From Accumulibacter phosphatis (GTDB lineage: Bacteria; Pseudomonadota; Gammaproteobacteria; Burkholderiales; Rhodocyclaceae), in the NCBI RefSeq assembly GCF_000024165.1, contig NC_013194.1:2852001-2916000 (forward strand): 64,000 bases of DNA, in the 5' to 3' direction. The notes beneath the pieces were generated by a model. That model ran no database searches, was not told the origin of the DNA, and saw nothing but the letters and a program-made list of their open reading frames with translations. Shown in pieces: positions 51,650 to 60,842 of the stretch. The first letter of the stretch is position 1, and every line of letters begins with the position of its first letter. The translations under genes were made by a program, and so were the position numbers.

Positions 51650-53527
51650 ATGAACCGCTACCCGCTCTGGAAATACGTTCTCGTCGCCATCGCACTGGTG
51701 CTCGGTCTGGTTTACACCTTGCCGAACTTCTTCGGCGAGTCGCCGGCTGTCCAGGTTTCCAGCGCCAAAGCCACTCTCAAGGTTGATGAGAAGACGCGAG
51801 AACGGGTCGCCAGCACGCTACGGAGCGCCAGCATCGAGAACAGCGGCATCTTCCTCGACAGCAACGGCGTCAAGGTTCGCTTGCTCAACGCCGACAGTCA
51901 GTTGCAAGCAAAGGACCTGCTTGAAAAGCAGTTCAACCCGGACCCCACCGACCCCCAGTATGTCGTCGCCCTGAATCTGCTGTCGAGTTCGCCTCAATGG
52001 CTGACCAACCTGCATGCGCTGCCGATGTACCTCGGCCTCGACCTGCGCGGCGGCGTACATTTTCTGCTTCAGGTGGACATGAAGGGCGCGCTGACCAAGC
52101 GTCTCGACTCGATCAGCGGCGATTTGCGTAGTCTGCTACGCGACAAGAATGTCCGGCATGCCGGCATCACCCGCGAGGGCGAACGCCTGACCATTCGCTT
52201 CCGCGACGGCGATACCCGCGCCAAAGCACGAATCGTCCTCGAGGACAATCAGTCCGATCTGCTGCTGGCTGATCAGGGAGAAGGCGACGATCTCAAACTG
52301 GTCGCCACCCTGAAGCCGGAAGCGATCAAGCGCATCCAGGAATTCGCCGTCAAGCAGAACATGACGACGCTGAGCAACCGCATCAATGAACTTGGGGTCG
52401 CCGAACCGGTGATCGCCCAGCAGGGTGCCGATCGTATCGTTGTGCAGTTGCCTGGGGTTCAGGACACCGCCAAGGCCAAGGACATCCTCGGGCGCACGGC
52501 GACGCTCGAAATCCGCATGGTCGAGGAGACCGCCGGAGCCCTCGAGGCGGCCCAGGCCGGCCAGGTCCCCTTCGGCACCGAACTCTATGTCGAACGCGGC
52601 GGCCTGCCCCTTCTCGTCAGGAAGCAGGTGGTACTCACCGGCGACCGGTTGACCGATGCGCAGCCCGGCTTTGACAACCAGACGCACGAACCGGCCGTCC
52701 ACCTGACGCTCGACTCGGCCGGCGCACGTATCTTCAAGGATGTCACGCGCGACAACGTCGGCAAGCGAATGGCGATCGTGCTGATCGAGAAGGGCAAGGG
52801 CGAGGTGGTTACCGCACCAGTGATCAGGGCGGAAATCGGCGGCGGGCGCGTACAGATTTCTGGCCGCATGAGCACGATGGAAGCCAACGACACGGCGCTG
52901 TTGCTGCGCGCAGGCTCCCTGGCCGCACCGATGGAGATCATCGAGGAGCGGGCGATCGGTCCGAGCCTCGGCGCCGAGAACATCAAGAAGGGCTTCCACT
53001 CGACGATGTGGGGCTTTGCCGCGATTGCCGTCTTCATGATCGCCTACTACGTCCTGTTCGGCCTGGTGTCGGTGATTGCCCTGGCCGCCAACCTGCTCTT
53101 CCTGGTTGCCCTGCTCTCGCTCCTGCAGGCGACGCTGACCTTGCCGGGAATCGCCGCCATCGCCTTGGCACTCGGCATGGCCATCGACGCCAACGTCCTG
53201 ATCAACGAGCGGATTCGCGAGGAACTGCGCAACGGATCGACGCCCCAGCTGGCGATCCACACTGGCTACGAGCGGGCGTTCGGTACTATTCTCGACTCCA
53301 ATATCACGACGCTGATTGCCGGCATCGCCCTGCTGATTTTCGGCTCCGGTCCGGTGCGCGGTTTCGCTGTCGTACACTGTCTCGGGATTCTCACCTCCCT
53401 GTTCTCTGCGGTCGTCGTCTCGCGCGCGCTCATCAACCTGATCTATGGCAACCGTCGCAAGATCGAGTCGCTGGCCATCGGCCAGATCTGGAAACCCGGC
53501 AACACCGCCAATGTGGCAGCCAAATAG
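51650..53527 (+). CDS. secD: Protein translocase subunit SecD
   Basis: A 625-residue membrane protein: N-terminal helix (YPLWKYVLVAIALVLGLVYT), the DLRGGVHFLLQVD motif, a large periplasmic domain (about 120-440) and five C-terminal helices with ALALGMAIDANVLINERIREEL, the conserved proton-channel region. SecDF uses the proton gradient to pull secreted proteins across the membrane. Full length for Betaproteobacteria. secF follows 12 nt later. Confidence 0.96.
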   Translation: MNRYPLWKYVLVAIALVLGLVYTLPNFFGESPAVQVSSAKATLKVDEKTRERVASTLRSASIENSGIFLDSNGVKVRLLNADSQLQAKDLLEKQFNPDPTDPQYVVALNLLSSSPQWLTNLHALPMYLGLDLRGGVHFLLQVDMKGALTKRLDSISGDLRSLLRDKNVRHAGITREGERLTIRFRDGDTRAKARIVLEDNQSDLLLADQGEGDDLKLVATLKPEAIKRIQEFAVKQNMTTLSNRINELGVAEPVIAQQGADRIVVQLPGVQDTAKAKDILGRTATLEIRMVEETAGALEAAQAGQVPFGTELYVERGGLPLLVRKQVVLTGDRLTDAQPGFDNQTHEPAVHLTLDSAGARIFKDVTRDNVGKRMAIVLIEKGKGEVVTAPVIRAEIGGGRVQISGRMSTMEANDTALLLRAGSLAAPMEIIEERAIGPSLGAENIKKGFHSTMWGFAAIAVFMIAYYVLFGLVSVIALAANLLFLVALLSLLQATLTLPGIAAIALALGMAIDANVLINERIREELRNGSTPQLAIHTGYERAFGTILDSNITTLIAGIALLIFGSGPVRGFAVVHCLGILTSLFSAVVVSRALINLIYGNRRKIESLAIGQIWKPGNTANVAAK

Positions 53528-53539
53528 GGAAACGCCAAG

Positions 53540-54484
53540 ATGGAATTTTTCCGGATCAGAAAAGACATCCCGTTCATGCGCCACGCGCTGGTGTTCAACG
53601 TCATCTCGCTGCTCACTTTCCTGCTTGCCGTATTCTTCCTGTTCAGCCGCGGGCTGCATCTCTCGGTCGAGTTCACGGGAGGAACGCTGATCGAACTCAA
53701 CTACAGCCAGGCCGCCAACCTCGAGAAGTTGCGCGAGGGGCTTGGTAAGGCCGGCTACAGTGACTTCTCGGTACAGAACTTTGGGTCCAGCCAGGACGTC
53801 CTGATCCGGTTGCCCCTCCGGGCCGATCAGAACACGACGCGAATCGGCGAGTCTGTCCTGCAGGCTCTCAACGCCGAGACCCCGGGAGCCTCGCTGCGCC
53901 GGGTCGAGTTCGTCGGACCACAGGTCGGCAAGGAACTGGCCGAAAACGGTGCCCTGGCGCTCTTGCTGGTGGTCATCGGCATAGTCGTCTACCTGGCCTT
54001 CCGTTTCGAGTGGCGTTTCTCCGTCTCCGCGATCATTGCCAACCTGCATGATGTAATCATCATTCTCGGCTTCTTCGCCTTCTTCCAGTGGGAGTTCTCG
54101 TTGTCGGTGCTGGCGGCGGTGCTTGCCGTCCTCGGCTACTCGGTCAACGAGTCTGTCGTCGTCTTCGACCGCGTGCGCGAAACCTTCAGGAAAGTACGCG
54201 GACTGACGACGCCGCAGGTCCTCGACCACGCGATCACCAGCACCATCTCACGCACCATCATCACGCACGGCTCGACCCAGATGATGGTTCTGTCCATGCT
54301 GCTCTTCGGCGGCGAGACGCTTTACTACTTCGCCCTGGCGCTGACCATCGGTATCTGTTTCGGAATCTACTCTTCCGTGTTGGTGGCTAGTCCGCTGGTC
54401 ATGTGGCTCGGTGTCTCGCGCGAGCAGTTCGTCCGACCCAAGAAACAGATCGAGGGCGCCAACGAGGATGGCGCCGTCGTCTAG
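53540..54484 (+). CDS. secF: Protein translocase subunit SecF
   Basis: A 314-residue partner of SecD with the first helix at about 18-38, the SVEFTGGTLIEL motif, a short periplasmic domain and the helix bundle containing GYSVNESVVVFDRVRE (family signature) and SRTIITHGSTQMMV. It forms a complex with SecD and YajC. It is the last gene of this run; the next gene begins 117 nt on and appears unrelated. Confidence 0.96.
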   Translation: MEFFRIRKDIPFMRHALVFNVISLLTFLLAVFFLFSRGLHLSVEFTGGTLIELNYSQAANLEKLREGLGKAGYSDFSVQNFGSSQDVLIRLPLRADQNTTRIGESVLQALNAETPGASLRRVEFVGPQVGKELAENGALALLLVVIGIVVYLAFRFEWRFSVSAIIANLHDVIIILGFFAFFQWEFSLSVLAAVLAVLGYSVNESVVVFDRVRETFRKVRGLTTPQVLDHAITSTISRTIITHGSTQMMVLSMLLFGGETLYYFALALTIGICFGIYSSVLVASPLVMWLGVSREQFVRPKKQIEGANEDGAVV

Positions 54485-54600
54485 CAGGCTTTGCCGACGC
54501 CAACGGCCAGAAGCTTGCCGGCCGTAAGAGAGTACCTTGGGGGTTCGGGCCGGCAGAAGTGGCAACGTGTCACCGCCTGTCTCATCAGATGGAGATGCTC

Positions 54601-55302
54601 ATGAGCAAACAGCGAATCCGGCTTTGGGACCTGCCGACCCGCCTCTTCCACTGGTTGCTGGCAGGCTTGGTGGTCGCCTCCTTCGTCAGCGGCAAGATCG
54701 GCGGCAACGCCATGGACTGGCACGGCAAGTTCGGCCTGGCCATCCTCGGATTGCTGGCCTTCCGTCTCGTCTGGGGCTTCGCCGGCTCTACCTACGCTCG
54801 CTTTGTCAGCTTCCTCCCGACGCCGGCAAAGGTTCTCGCCTATCTAAGGGGTCAATGGCGCGGCGTTGGCCACAACCCGCTCGGAGCGTTCTCGGTCTTC
54901 GGACTCCTGCTTCTGCTCGCCTTCCAGGTTGGAACCGGCCTGTTTGGCAACGACGACATCGCTTTCCGGGGTCCGCTGTACGAGTTGATCAGCAAGGACT
55001 TGAGCGACCGACTGACGGGTCTCCACAAGTTATCGGTGAACGTTCTGATCGCCCTGGTGACGCTGCACATCGTCGCCATCGCGTTCTACGTGCGGGTCAA
55101 GAAGGACGACCTGATCAGACCGATGCTCACCGGTTGGAAGGATGTCGCTCCAGGCGAAGGCGCATCGGCCTCGGGCGGCGGCGCGCTACCCCTGGCGGTC
55201 GCACTGCTTGTCGCTGTCGCCACGGTCTATGGCGGCTCCGGCGCCTGGCTCCCGACACCGCCACCACCACCTGTTTCGGCGCCAGCAACGCCGTCCTGGT
55301 AA
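54601..55302 (+). CDS. Cytochrome b561-type di-heme membrane protein
   Basis: A 233-residue protein with four to five transmembrane helices; four histidines sit in the family positions: LFHWLLAG, WHGKFGLA, GLHKLSVN and TLHIVAIA, suited to bind two b hemes. The start RIRLWDLPTRLFHW is typical of bacterial cytochrome b561/hydrogenase-b-like proteins that pass electrons from quinol to a soluble cytochrome. The C-terminal 50 residues are Gly/Ala then Pro-rich. A cytochrome c' gene is convergent 57 nt away, and such b561/c' pairs are a common combination. ATG 54601 is the third of three close in-frame ATGs. Confidence 0.85.
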   Translation: MSKQRIRLWDLPTRLFHWLLAGLVVASFVSGKIGGNAMDWHGKFGLAILGLLAFRLVWGFAGSTYARFVSFLPTPAKVLAYLRGQWRGVGHNPLGAFSVFGLLLLLAFQVGTGLFGNDDIAFRGPLYELISKDLSDRLTGLHKLSVNVLIALVTLHIVAIAFYVRVKKDDLIRPMLTGWKDVAPGEGASASGGGALPLAVALLVAVATVYGGSGAWLPTPPPPPVSAPATPSW

Positions 55303-55313
55303 GAAAAGACTGT

Positions 55314-55330
55314 CCAGGGGCAACCCCTGG
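55314..55330. terminator. Short bidirectional hairpin between convergent cytochrome genes
   Basis: CCAGGGG, loop CAA, CCCCTGG. On the minus strand it is followed by ACAGTCTTTTCTT, on the plus strand by CAAAAGCC; better as a minus-strand terminator. Confidence 0.5.
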
Positions 55331-55359
55331 CAAAAGCCCGCCAGCGGTTGCGCTCGAAC

Positions 55360-55815
55360 TCAGTCGTTGCGGTACTTGTCGTGGCAGGCCTTGCAGCTTT
55401 CGCCCGTCTTCCCGAACTGCACCTTCACGGCGGCGGCGTCGCCGCCGGCGGCGACCTTTTGCAATTCATTGGCTTCCTTGATGTAGGCCATCGCCAACTC
55501 CTTGACCTTGTCCTGCTCCTTGAAGAACTCGGGCTTGACCCGCGTCTTCTGGCCGCCGACTTCCTTGTCGGTCCCCGGCCCGAACAGCGCACCCATCCCC
55601 GAATTGGCCGTCGCCGCGACGACGTTGGCGGCAGCGATGACCTGTTCCTTGTTGTACGTTCCTTCCAGGTTGGCCTTGATCTTGCCCATGTTCCACGCCA
55701 TGAAACCGTAACCAGCCTTGCGGGTCTTGATCATTTCTTCCGGCTTCAGGGCCTGCTGCGCGAGAACGGCACCGGCAAAGCTGGTCAGCACCAGGGCAAC
55801 CACGACTTTCTTCAT
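55360..55815 (-). CDS. Cytochrome c' (class II c-type cytochrome)
   Basis: A 151-residue periplasmic protein: signal peptide residues 1-19 (cut after VLA), a four-helix bundle and the class II heme motif CKACH near the C-terminus (141-145) with a short tail HDKYRND. Motifs at the N-terminus (RKAGYGFMAWNMGKIKANLEG) fit cytochrome c'. These proteins bind NO and protect denitrifiers from it, which fits the nirS locus elsewhere in the window. It faces a cytochrome b561 gene that may be its redox partner. Confidence 0.9.
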   Translation of the reverse strand: MKKVVVALVLTSFAGAVLAQQALKPEEMIKTRKAGYGFMAWNMGKIKANLEGTYNKEQVIAAANVVAATANSGMGALFGPGTDKEVGGQKTRVKPEFFKEQDKVKELAMAYIKEANELQKVAAGGDAAAVKVQFGKTGESCKACHDKYRND

Positions 55816-55974
55816 CTTTTCTCTCCGTTAGGTTGACAACACGCTTGCGAGACGTTCGGTGAGCAAGGACACGAGGCAATCTGCTCCCTCACAGTTTGAT
55901 TGTAGCGGACGTCCGCGCCACCGTCAGTAACTGCGGTCACGAAGAACCGCTACGGCCGGCCGGGCGTCTCCCCT

Positions 55975-56295
55975 TCAGACGGCAAACACATGTTTGGTGC
56001 GCAGGGTCTTTCCTTCATCAAGAAGTGCCAGCAGGCGATCGACATTGGGATGCTTTCCCGGATTGGCGCGCGCGTCCTCGGCGTGCTCGGCAAAGATCTC
56101 AAGCCCTTTCTTTGCTGCCTCCGGGGTAATCGCCCCGTAGGTCTGCGCGAGATGGTTGTAGACGGCCAGCGATCCCTGACTGCCGGACTTGTTTTCGATG
56201 CTGGCCACAACTTCCCCGCCGGCATCGAGCAAACCGATCGCCGCGAGGTGCGATATACCTGGTAACTTCTTCAAGTTGTCGGAGAACCGGTTCAT
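55975..56295 (-). CDS. DUF2322 family protein
   Basis: A 106-residue soluble protein starting MNRFSDNLKKLPGISHLAAI, with GSQGSLAVYNHLAQTYG, AAKKGLEIFAEHAEDARANP and GKHPNVDRLL; these fit the DUF2322 family of small proteobacterial proteins of unknown function as I recall it. The start is set at ATG 56295, which has a GGGAGA Shine-Dalgarno; ATGs at 56307 and 56310, overlapping the upstream gene's stop, are possible. It is third in a coupled minus-strand run after purB and a zinc-ribbon membrane protein. Confidence 0.7.
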   Translation of the reverse strand: MNRFSDNLKKLPGISHLAAIGLLDAGGEVVASIENKSGSQGSLAVYNHLAQTYGAITPEAAKKGLEIFAEHAEDARANPGKHPNVDRLLALLDEGKTLRTKHVFAV

Positions 56296-56306
56296 TTCTC
56301 CCACCA

Positions 56307-56639
56307 TCATCCCTTCCGATTGCTGATCGCCCCGACGACCATGCCGGCCAAGGCGGCGGCAAGAGTGATCGACAGGACCGGTCCCCAACTCGCCTGTTCG
56401 GGTCCGACAGCGGAAGACCAGACCGCGGTCAGCAAGCCTCCGGCCAGCAAGCCGAAAACCCCGCCGACGAAAGCACCGCGCTTGACCGCACCGCGTCGTC
56501 CGTCCTCACCGCAACAAAAAGGGCAATACAGCGACCCCTTGGGGACTTCCTGCTCGCAGCTCGGGCAGACCATCATCTCGGCCCCATCCCCGGCCTGCCG
56601 CTGCTCCGGCGCATCAAGGGGCGCTTCCTCGGTACGCAT
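56307..56639 (-). CDS. Zinc-ribbon membrane protein of unknown function
   Basis: A 110-residue protein. An N-terminal zinc ribbon (CPSCEQEV ... LYCPFCC, two CxxC knuckles) is followed by two hydrophobic glycine-rich helices (AFVGGVFGLLAGGLLTAVW and ITLAAALAGMVVGAI). The ribbon would face the cytoplasm. Its ATG shares an A with the purB stop (TGATG), so it is translationally coupled to purB. I do not recognise the family. Confidence 0.65.
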   Translation of the reverse strand: MRTEEAPLDAPEQRQAGDGAEMMVCPSCEQEVPKGSLYCPFCCGEDGRRGAVKRGAFVGGVFGLLAGGLLTAVWSSAVGPEQASWGPVLSITLAAALAGMVVGAISNRKG

Positions 56640-58006
56640 CAGATCCTCCTCGCGAGAAGGGCGGCCATGCCCGTGTAGTCCCATGGGGTGAGTTCCAGCA
56701 GATCAGCTTTGGCGGCCGCGGGAATCTCCAGTGAGGCAACGAAACTGTGCATGTCTTCACGCGAGACTCGCTTGCCACGGGTCAGTTCCTTGAGCTTCTC
56801 GTAGGGATTCGCGACGCCGTAGCGGCGCATCACGGTCTGTACGGGTTCGGCGAGAAGTTCCCAGTTGGCATCGAGATCGGCATGCAGGTGATCCGCATCG
56901 GCTTCGAGCTTGTTCAGTCCTCGCAACAGCGAGTCGTAGGCGAGCAGCGTGTAGCCGAGGGCAACCCCCATGTTGCGCAATACCGTCGAGTCGGTAAGGT
57001 CGCGCTGCCAGCGCGAGACAGGCAGCTTCTCGGCAAGATGGCGCAGTAGCGCGTTCGCCAGGCCCAGGTTGCCCTCGGAGTTCTCGAAGTCGATCGGATT
57101 GACTTTGTGCGGCATGGTCGAGGAGCCGATCTCCCCTGCTTTGAGCTTCTGCCTGAAGTAGCCAAGCGAGATGTAGCCCCAGACGTCGCGGTTAAGGTCG
57201 GCCAGAATCAGGTTGGCTCGCGCAAACGCGTCGAACAATTCCGCCATCGTGTCATGCGGCTCAATTTGTGTCGTGTAAGGATTGAACTCAAGACCCAGCG
57301 ACTCGACAAAGCGTCGAGCGAGTTCCTGCCAGTCGTAGCCGGGGTAGGCGGCCAGATGGGCGTTGTAGTTGCCCACGGCACCGTTCATTTTTCCAAGCAG
57401 TCGCACACCGGCGATGGCCGAGCGGGCGCGGCCAAGGCGATAGGCGACATTGGCCATTTCCTTGCCGAGCGTCGTCGGCGTTGCTGGCTGGCCGTGCGTG
57501 CGCGACATCATGGGCAGTTCGGCGAAGCCGTGCGCAAGGTCCCGCAGCCGCTCGACAACCTTGTCGAGCGCCGGCAACAGTATCTCCGCACGCGCCGCCT
57601 GCAGCATCAGAGCGTGCGCCAGATTATTGATGTCCTCGGAAGTGCACGCGAAGTGGATGAACTCACCGACGCGCATCACCTCCGCGTTGTTGGCCAGGCG
57701 CTTCTTGATCCAGTACTCCAGCGCCTTGACGTCATGATTCGTCACCGCCTCGATCTCTTTGACCTCTGCCGCCTCCCGTACGCCGAAATCGGCAAGCAAA
57801 GTCCCCAGCTCGTTCAGCGTTGCCGATGAAAACGCCGGGATCTCGGTAAAATTCGGCTCAGCCGCGAGCGCTTTGAGCCATTCGATCTCGACCTGAAGGC
57901 GACGGCGAATCAGGCCATACTCGGAAAACTGAGGTCGCAGCGCATCGAGCTTGCCGGCGTAACGACCGTCCAGTGGGGAGAGCGAAGTGAGCGAAGAAGA
58001 AGACAT
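56639..58006 (-). CDS. purB: Adenylosuccinate lyase
   Basis: A 455-residue member of the fumarase/aspartase superfamily, catalysing two steps of purine synthesis (SAICAR to AICAR, adenylosuccinate to AMP), both releasing fumarate. Motifs: SPLDGRYAGKLDALRPQFSE at the N-terminus, CTSEDINNLAHAL, MMSRTHGQPATPTTLGKEMA (general base region) and the superfamily signature GSSTMPHKVNPIDFE. Full length. Two small genes are coupled downstream. Confidence 0.97.
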   Translation of the reverse strand: MSSSSLTSLSPLDGRYAGKLDALRPQFSEYGLIRRRLQVEIEWLKALAAEPNFTEIPAFSSATLNELGTLLADFGVREAAEVKEIEAVTNHDVKALEYWIKKRLANNAEVMRVGEFIHFACTSEDINNLAHALMLQAARAEILLPALDKVVERLRDLAHGFAELPMMSRTHGQPATPTTLGKEMANVAYRLGRARSAIAGVRLLGKMNGAVGNYNAHLAAYPGYDWQELARRFVESLGLEFNPYTTQIEPHDTMAELFDAFARANLILADLNRDVWGYISLGYFRQKLKAGEIGSSTMPHKVNPIDFENSEGNLGLANALLRHLAEKLPVSRWQRDLTDSTVLRNMGVALGYTLLAYDSLLRGLNKLEADADHLHADLDANWELLAEPVQTVMRRYGVANPYEKLKELTRGKRVSREDMHSFVASLEIPAAAKADLLELTPWDYTGMAALLARRI

Positions 58007-58099
58007 CCAGGCATCCTTGAGGCGAGAACAGAGGAGCGTGGTATTTTACCCGTTAGCGGTCGGCGCGACAGGCCCACAAACCGCATGTCGCCGCGATGC

Positions 58100-58105
58100 T
58101 ATAAT
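58100..58105 (+). promoter_or_regulatory. Perfect -10 box upstream of the GST gene
   Basis: TATAAT at 58100-58105, 31 nt before the ATG, in an otherwise GC-rich gap between divergent purB and this gene. No clear -35 element is visible. Confidence 0.5.
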
Positions 58106-58135
58106 TGCTTAGGATTTTTTACATTCAGGAAGCAC

Positions 58136-58744
58136 ATGAAGCTTATCGGATCATTGACCAGTCCTTACGTCCGCAAGGCGCGCGTCGTTCTGGCCGAGAA
58201 GAAGATCGACTACGACTTTGAGCTCGATTCGCCGTGGACGCCGGAGACGCAGGTGGCCAACGTCAATCCGCTGGGCAAAATCCCGGTGCTCGTCCTCGAC
58301 GACAACACTGTCCTCTTCGATTCACGCGTCATTGTCGAGTACCTCGACAACGTTGCCCCCAACAACAAGTTGATGCCCGGCCCCAATCGCGAGCGTAGCG
58401 AAATCAAGCGTTGGGAGGCCCTGGCCGATGGCGTGTGCGATGCCGCCGCATTGGTCTTTCTCGAGAAGAAGCGGCCGGCTGCGCAACAGGGTACTGACTG
58501 GATCGCTCGCCAGGAAGACAAGATCATCCGCAGCCTGGAATTCATGTCTGGAGAGCTTGGCGAAAATTCCTGGTGCATGGGCACTCACTTCTCGCTCGCC
58601 GATATCACTGTCGGATGCGCACTCGGTTACCTGCTGTTCCGCTTTCCCGCCATCGACTGGCGGGAAAAGCACCCTAATCTCGCTCGCCTTTACGACAAGC
58701 TGATGCGGCGCGCGGCTTTTGTGGAAACGATTCCGCAGGGTTGA
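58136..58744 (+). CDS. Glutathione S-transferase family protein (YibF-like)
   Basis: A 202-residue GST: thioredoxin-fold N-terminal half MKLIGSLTSPYVRKARVVLAEK with NPLGKIPVLVLDDN and the glutathione-binding DSRVIVEYLD, and an all-helical C-terminal half with FSLADITVGCALGYLLFRFP. ATG 58136 has an AGGAAG Shine-Dalgarno. The SPYVRK segment has Ser in place of a redox Cys. It resembles the YibF subgroup, whose substrates are unknown; SspA is less likely. Confidence 0.88.
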   Translation: MKLIGSLTSPYVRKARVVLAEKKIDYDFELDSPWTPETQVANVNPLGKIPVLVLDDNTVLFDSRVIVEYLDNVAPNNKLMPGPNRERSEIKRWEALADGVCDAAALVFLEKKRPAAQQGTDWIARQEDKIIRSLEFMSGELGENSWCMGTHFSLADITVGCALGYLLFRFPAIDWREKHPNLARLYDKLMRRAAFVETIPQG

Positions 58745-58790
58745 GGGGCTGGACGCCGATCCGGCGCGACCTGTGGTGATCTGACGCGCT

Positions 58791-59750
58791 TCAGCCCTTG
58801 CCGGCTGAGATTGTGGGCGAATTGATCGATTTGGTGTCGAGCCCTTCGCCGCCGACTTCCACCGCATCGAACTTGCCGTCTTCCTGTAGCAGCGATTCCT
58901 CCGCGCGCTTGTTGAGGACGACGATGCTGATTCGGCGATTGATCGAACTCAGCGGATCGTTCTTGTCGAACAGCACCGTGGACGCCAAGCCGACGACGCG
59001 CAATACCTTGTGCTCATCCATGCCCCCAGCAATCAGCTCGCGCCGGGAAGCGTTCGCACGATTCGCTGAAAGTTCCCAGTTCGAGAACCCCTTGTCTCCC
59101 CCGCCATACTGTGCGGCATCGGTGTGGCCGGAAAGACTCAACTTGTTGTGCACCGCGTTCAGGGCCTTGCCGATCTCGCGCAGGATCACTCGCGTATGCG
59201 GCTTCAGTTCCGCACTGCTCGTATCGAACATCGGGCGGTTCTGCTCGTCGACGATCTGAATACGCAGCCCTTCGCTGGTAATGTCGATCAGCAACTGGCT
59301 CTTGAATTGCTTGAGCGCCGGGTTGCTTTCGATGAGCTTCTCGATGCTCTCCTTGAGTTCACCAAGCAACGCCTTCTCGCGCTCCTCGAACTCCTTGCGC
59401 GCCTGCTCGGCGTTGGTTTCCTTGAGGTTTACGGTCTTGCTCTTGCTGTCGATATCGCCACTCTTGACCTGACCGGAGCGGCGCGTCAAGTCCTTGCCAC
59501 CCCCCTTGAGAACGCTTGAACTGTCGCCGGTTCCGGAACCACCCGTCGAGGCAATCTTCAGCGGATTCTGAAAAAAGTCGGCGATACCCTTGAGGTCCCC
59601 ACTGGCAGTCGATCCGAGCAGCCACATCAGCAGGAAGAAAGCCATCATCGCCGTTACGAAGTCGGCATAGGCAATCTTCCACGCGCCGCCATGGTGACCG
59701 CCGGCGACCTTCTTGATCCGCTTGATGACTATCGGTCGTACGTCTTCCAT
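58791..59750 (-). CDS. motB: Flagellar motor protein MotB
   Basis: A 319-residue stator protein: a single helix with the proton-carrying Asp30 in YADFVTAMMAFFLLMWLLG, a Ser/Gly-rich plug and linker (about 65-110), and the OmpA-like peptidoglycan-binding domain with LSLSGHTDAAQYGGGDKGFSNWELSANRA and NRRISIVVL. It anchors the motor stator in the wall. Located 34 nt after motA on the same strand. Confidence 0.95.
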   Translation of the reverse strand: MEDVRPIVIKRIKKVAGGHHGGAWKIAYADFVTAMMAFFLLMWLLGSTASGDLKGIADFFQNPLKIASTGGSGTGDSSSVLKGGGKDLTRRSGQVKSGDIDSKSKTVNLKETNAEQARKEFEEREKALLGELKESIEKLIESNPALKQFKSQLLIDITSEGLRIQIVDEQNRPMFDTSSAELKPHTRVILREIGKALNAVHNKLSLSGHTDAAQYGGGDKGFSNWELSANRANASRRELIAGGMDEHKVLRVVGLASTVLFDKNDPLSSINRRISIVVLNKRAEESLLQEDGKFDAVEVGGEGLDTKSINSPTISAGKG

Positions 59751-59784
59751 CCCTAGCCCCTCCGATCAGCGGCGACAGCGTGAC

Positions 59785-60642
59785 CTACTTGCCCTTGCGC
59801 GCCTTGAGTTCCTCTTCAAGCTCGCGGAACGTCGGGCGTAGCCCGGAGACGAGCGTCTTACGTCCGAATTCGACCGCTACCTGCGGTGCATAGCCGGACA
59901 TCGACGCCAGCAAGACGACCTTGATCACCTGATAGATCTTTGTGCCGTCCTGTGCCTTCTGTTCCAGCAGGCTGGCCACCGGGGACACGAAGCCGTACGC
60001 AATCAGGATGCCGAGGAAGGTACCGACCAGCGCCCCCCCGATCATCTTGCCGAGCACGGCGGGGGGCTCGCCAACCGAGCCCATGACGTTGACCACACCC
60101 ATCACCGCGACGACGATGCCGAACGCCGGCACGGCATCAGCGACCTTGGATACGACGTGACCTGGCGTCTCGACCTCGTGATGGTGAGTTTCAATCTCGA
60201 TGTCCATCAGGTTCTCGATCTCGATGGCATTGAGGTTGCCCCCGACCATCATCCGCAAATAATCGGTAATGAACTCCATCACGTGATGGTCGCCCGCGAG
60301 CGACGGATACTTGCTGAATATCGGGCTGTCCTGGGGATTCTCGACGTCGTTCTCGATCGACATCAGCCCTTCCTTGCGTACCTTGGCGAGCACTTCGAAA
60401 AGCATCGCCAACAGGTCGACATAAAGGACTTTCGTAAACTTCGAGCCCTTGAAGATCCCGGGCAACGCGCCGACAGTCGTCTTGATGATCTTGAGATCGT
60501 TGGATGCGACAAAGCCACCAATGGTCAGGCCGACGATCGCGACGTACTCGAGGGGCACCCACAGCGCGGCCAAGCTGCCGTGCACCGAGTAGGTCCCGAG
60601 TGCTGCCGCCAGGATGATAACGTAGCCAACGATCAGAAACAT
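59785..60642 (-). CDS. motA: Flagellar motor protein MotA
   Basis: A 285-residue stator subunit with four transmembrane helices: MFLIVGYVIILAAALGTYS, EYVAIVGLTIGGFVAS, then after the cytoplasmic loop (EGLMSIENDVENPQDSPIF) AVPAFGIVVAVMGVVNVMG and MIGGALVGTFLGILIAYGFV with the conserved prolines. It forms the proton channel with MotB. The motAB pair alone shows that the organism is, or recently was, flagellated; no other flagellar gene is present here. Confidence 0.95.
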   Translation of the reverse strand: MFLIVGYVIILAAALGTYSVHGSLAALWVPLEYVAIVGLTIGGFVASNDLKIIKTTVGALPGIFKGSKFTKVLYVDLLAMLFEVLAKVRKEGLMSIENDVENPQDSPIFSKYPSLAGDHHVMEFITDYLRMMVGGNLNAIEIENLMDIEIETHHHEVETPGHVVSKVADAVPAFGIVVAVMGVVNVMGSVGEPPAVLGKMIGGALVGTFLGILIAYGFVSPVASLLEQKAQDGTKIYQVIKVVLLASMSGYAPQVAVEFGRKTLVSGLRPTFRELEEELKARKGK

Positions 60643-60842
60643 CCGGTTCCCCTTGTCATTGCGCGCCGTCAGTGCCGCCTAGCGCAGATCAGCATTGTCG
60701 CGCATTGTAGCGAGATTCCCCACCTCAGGCAGCGCACCAGGCGCCTTGCCGACGATCGGACAACCGACAGCCGCTTCCCTGCCGACCCGAATCATATATA
60801 AACTAGCCGGATGATCAAGCCAGGCAAGAGGGAGTCTCTCCA

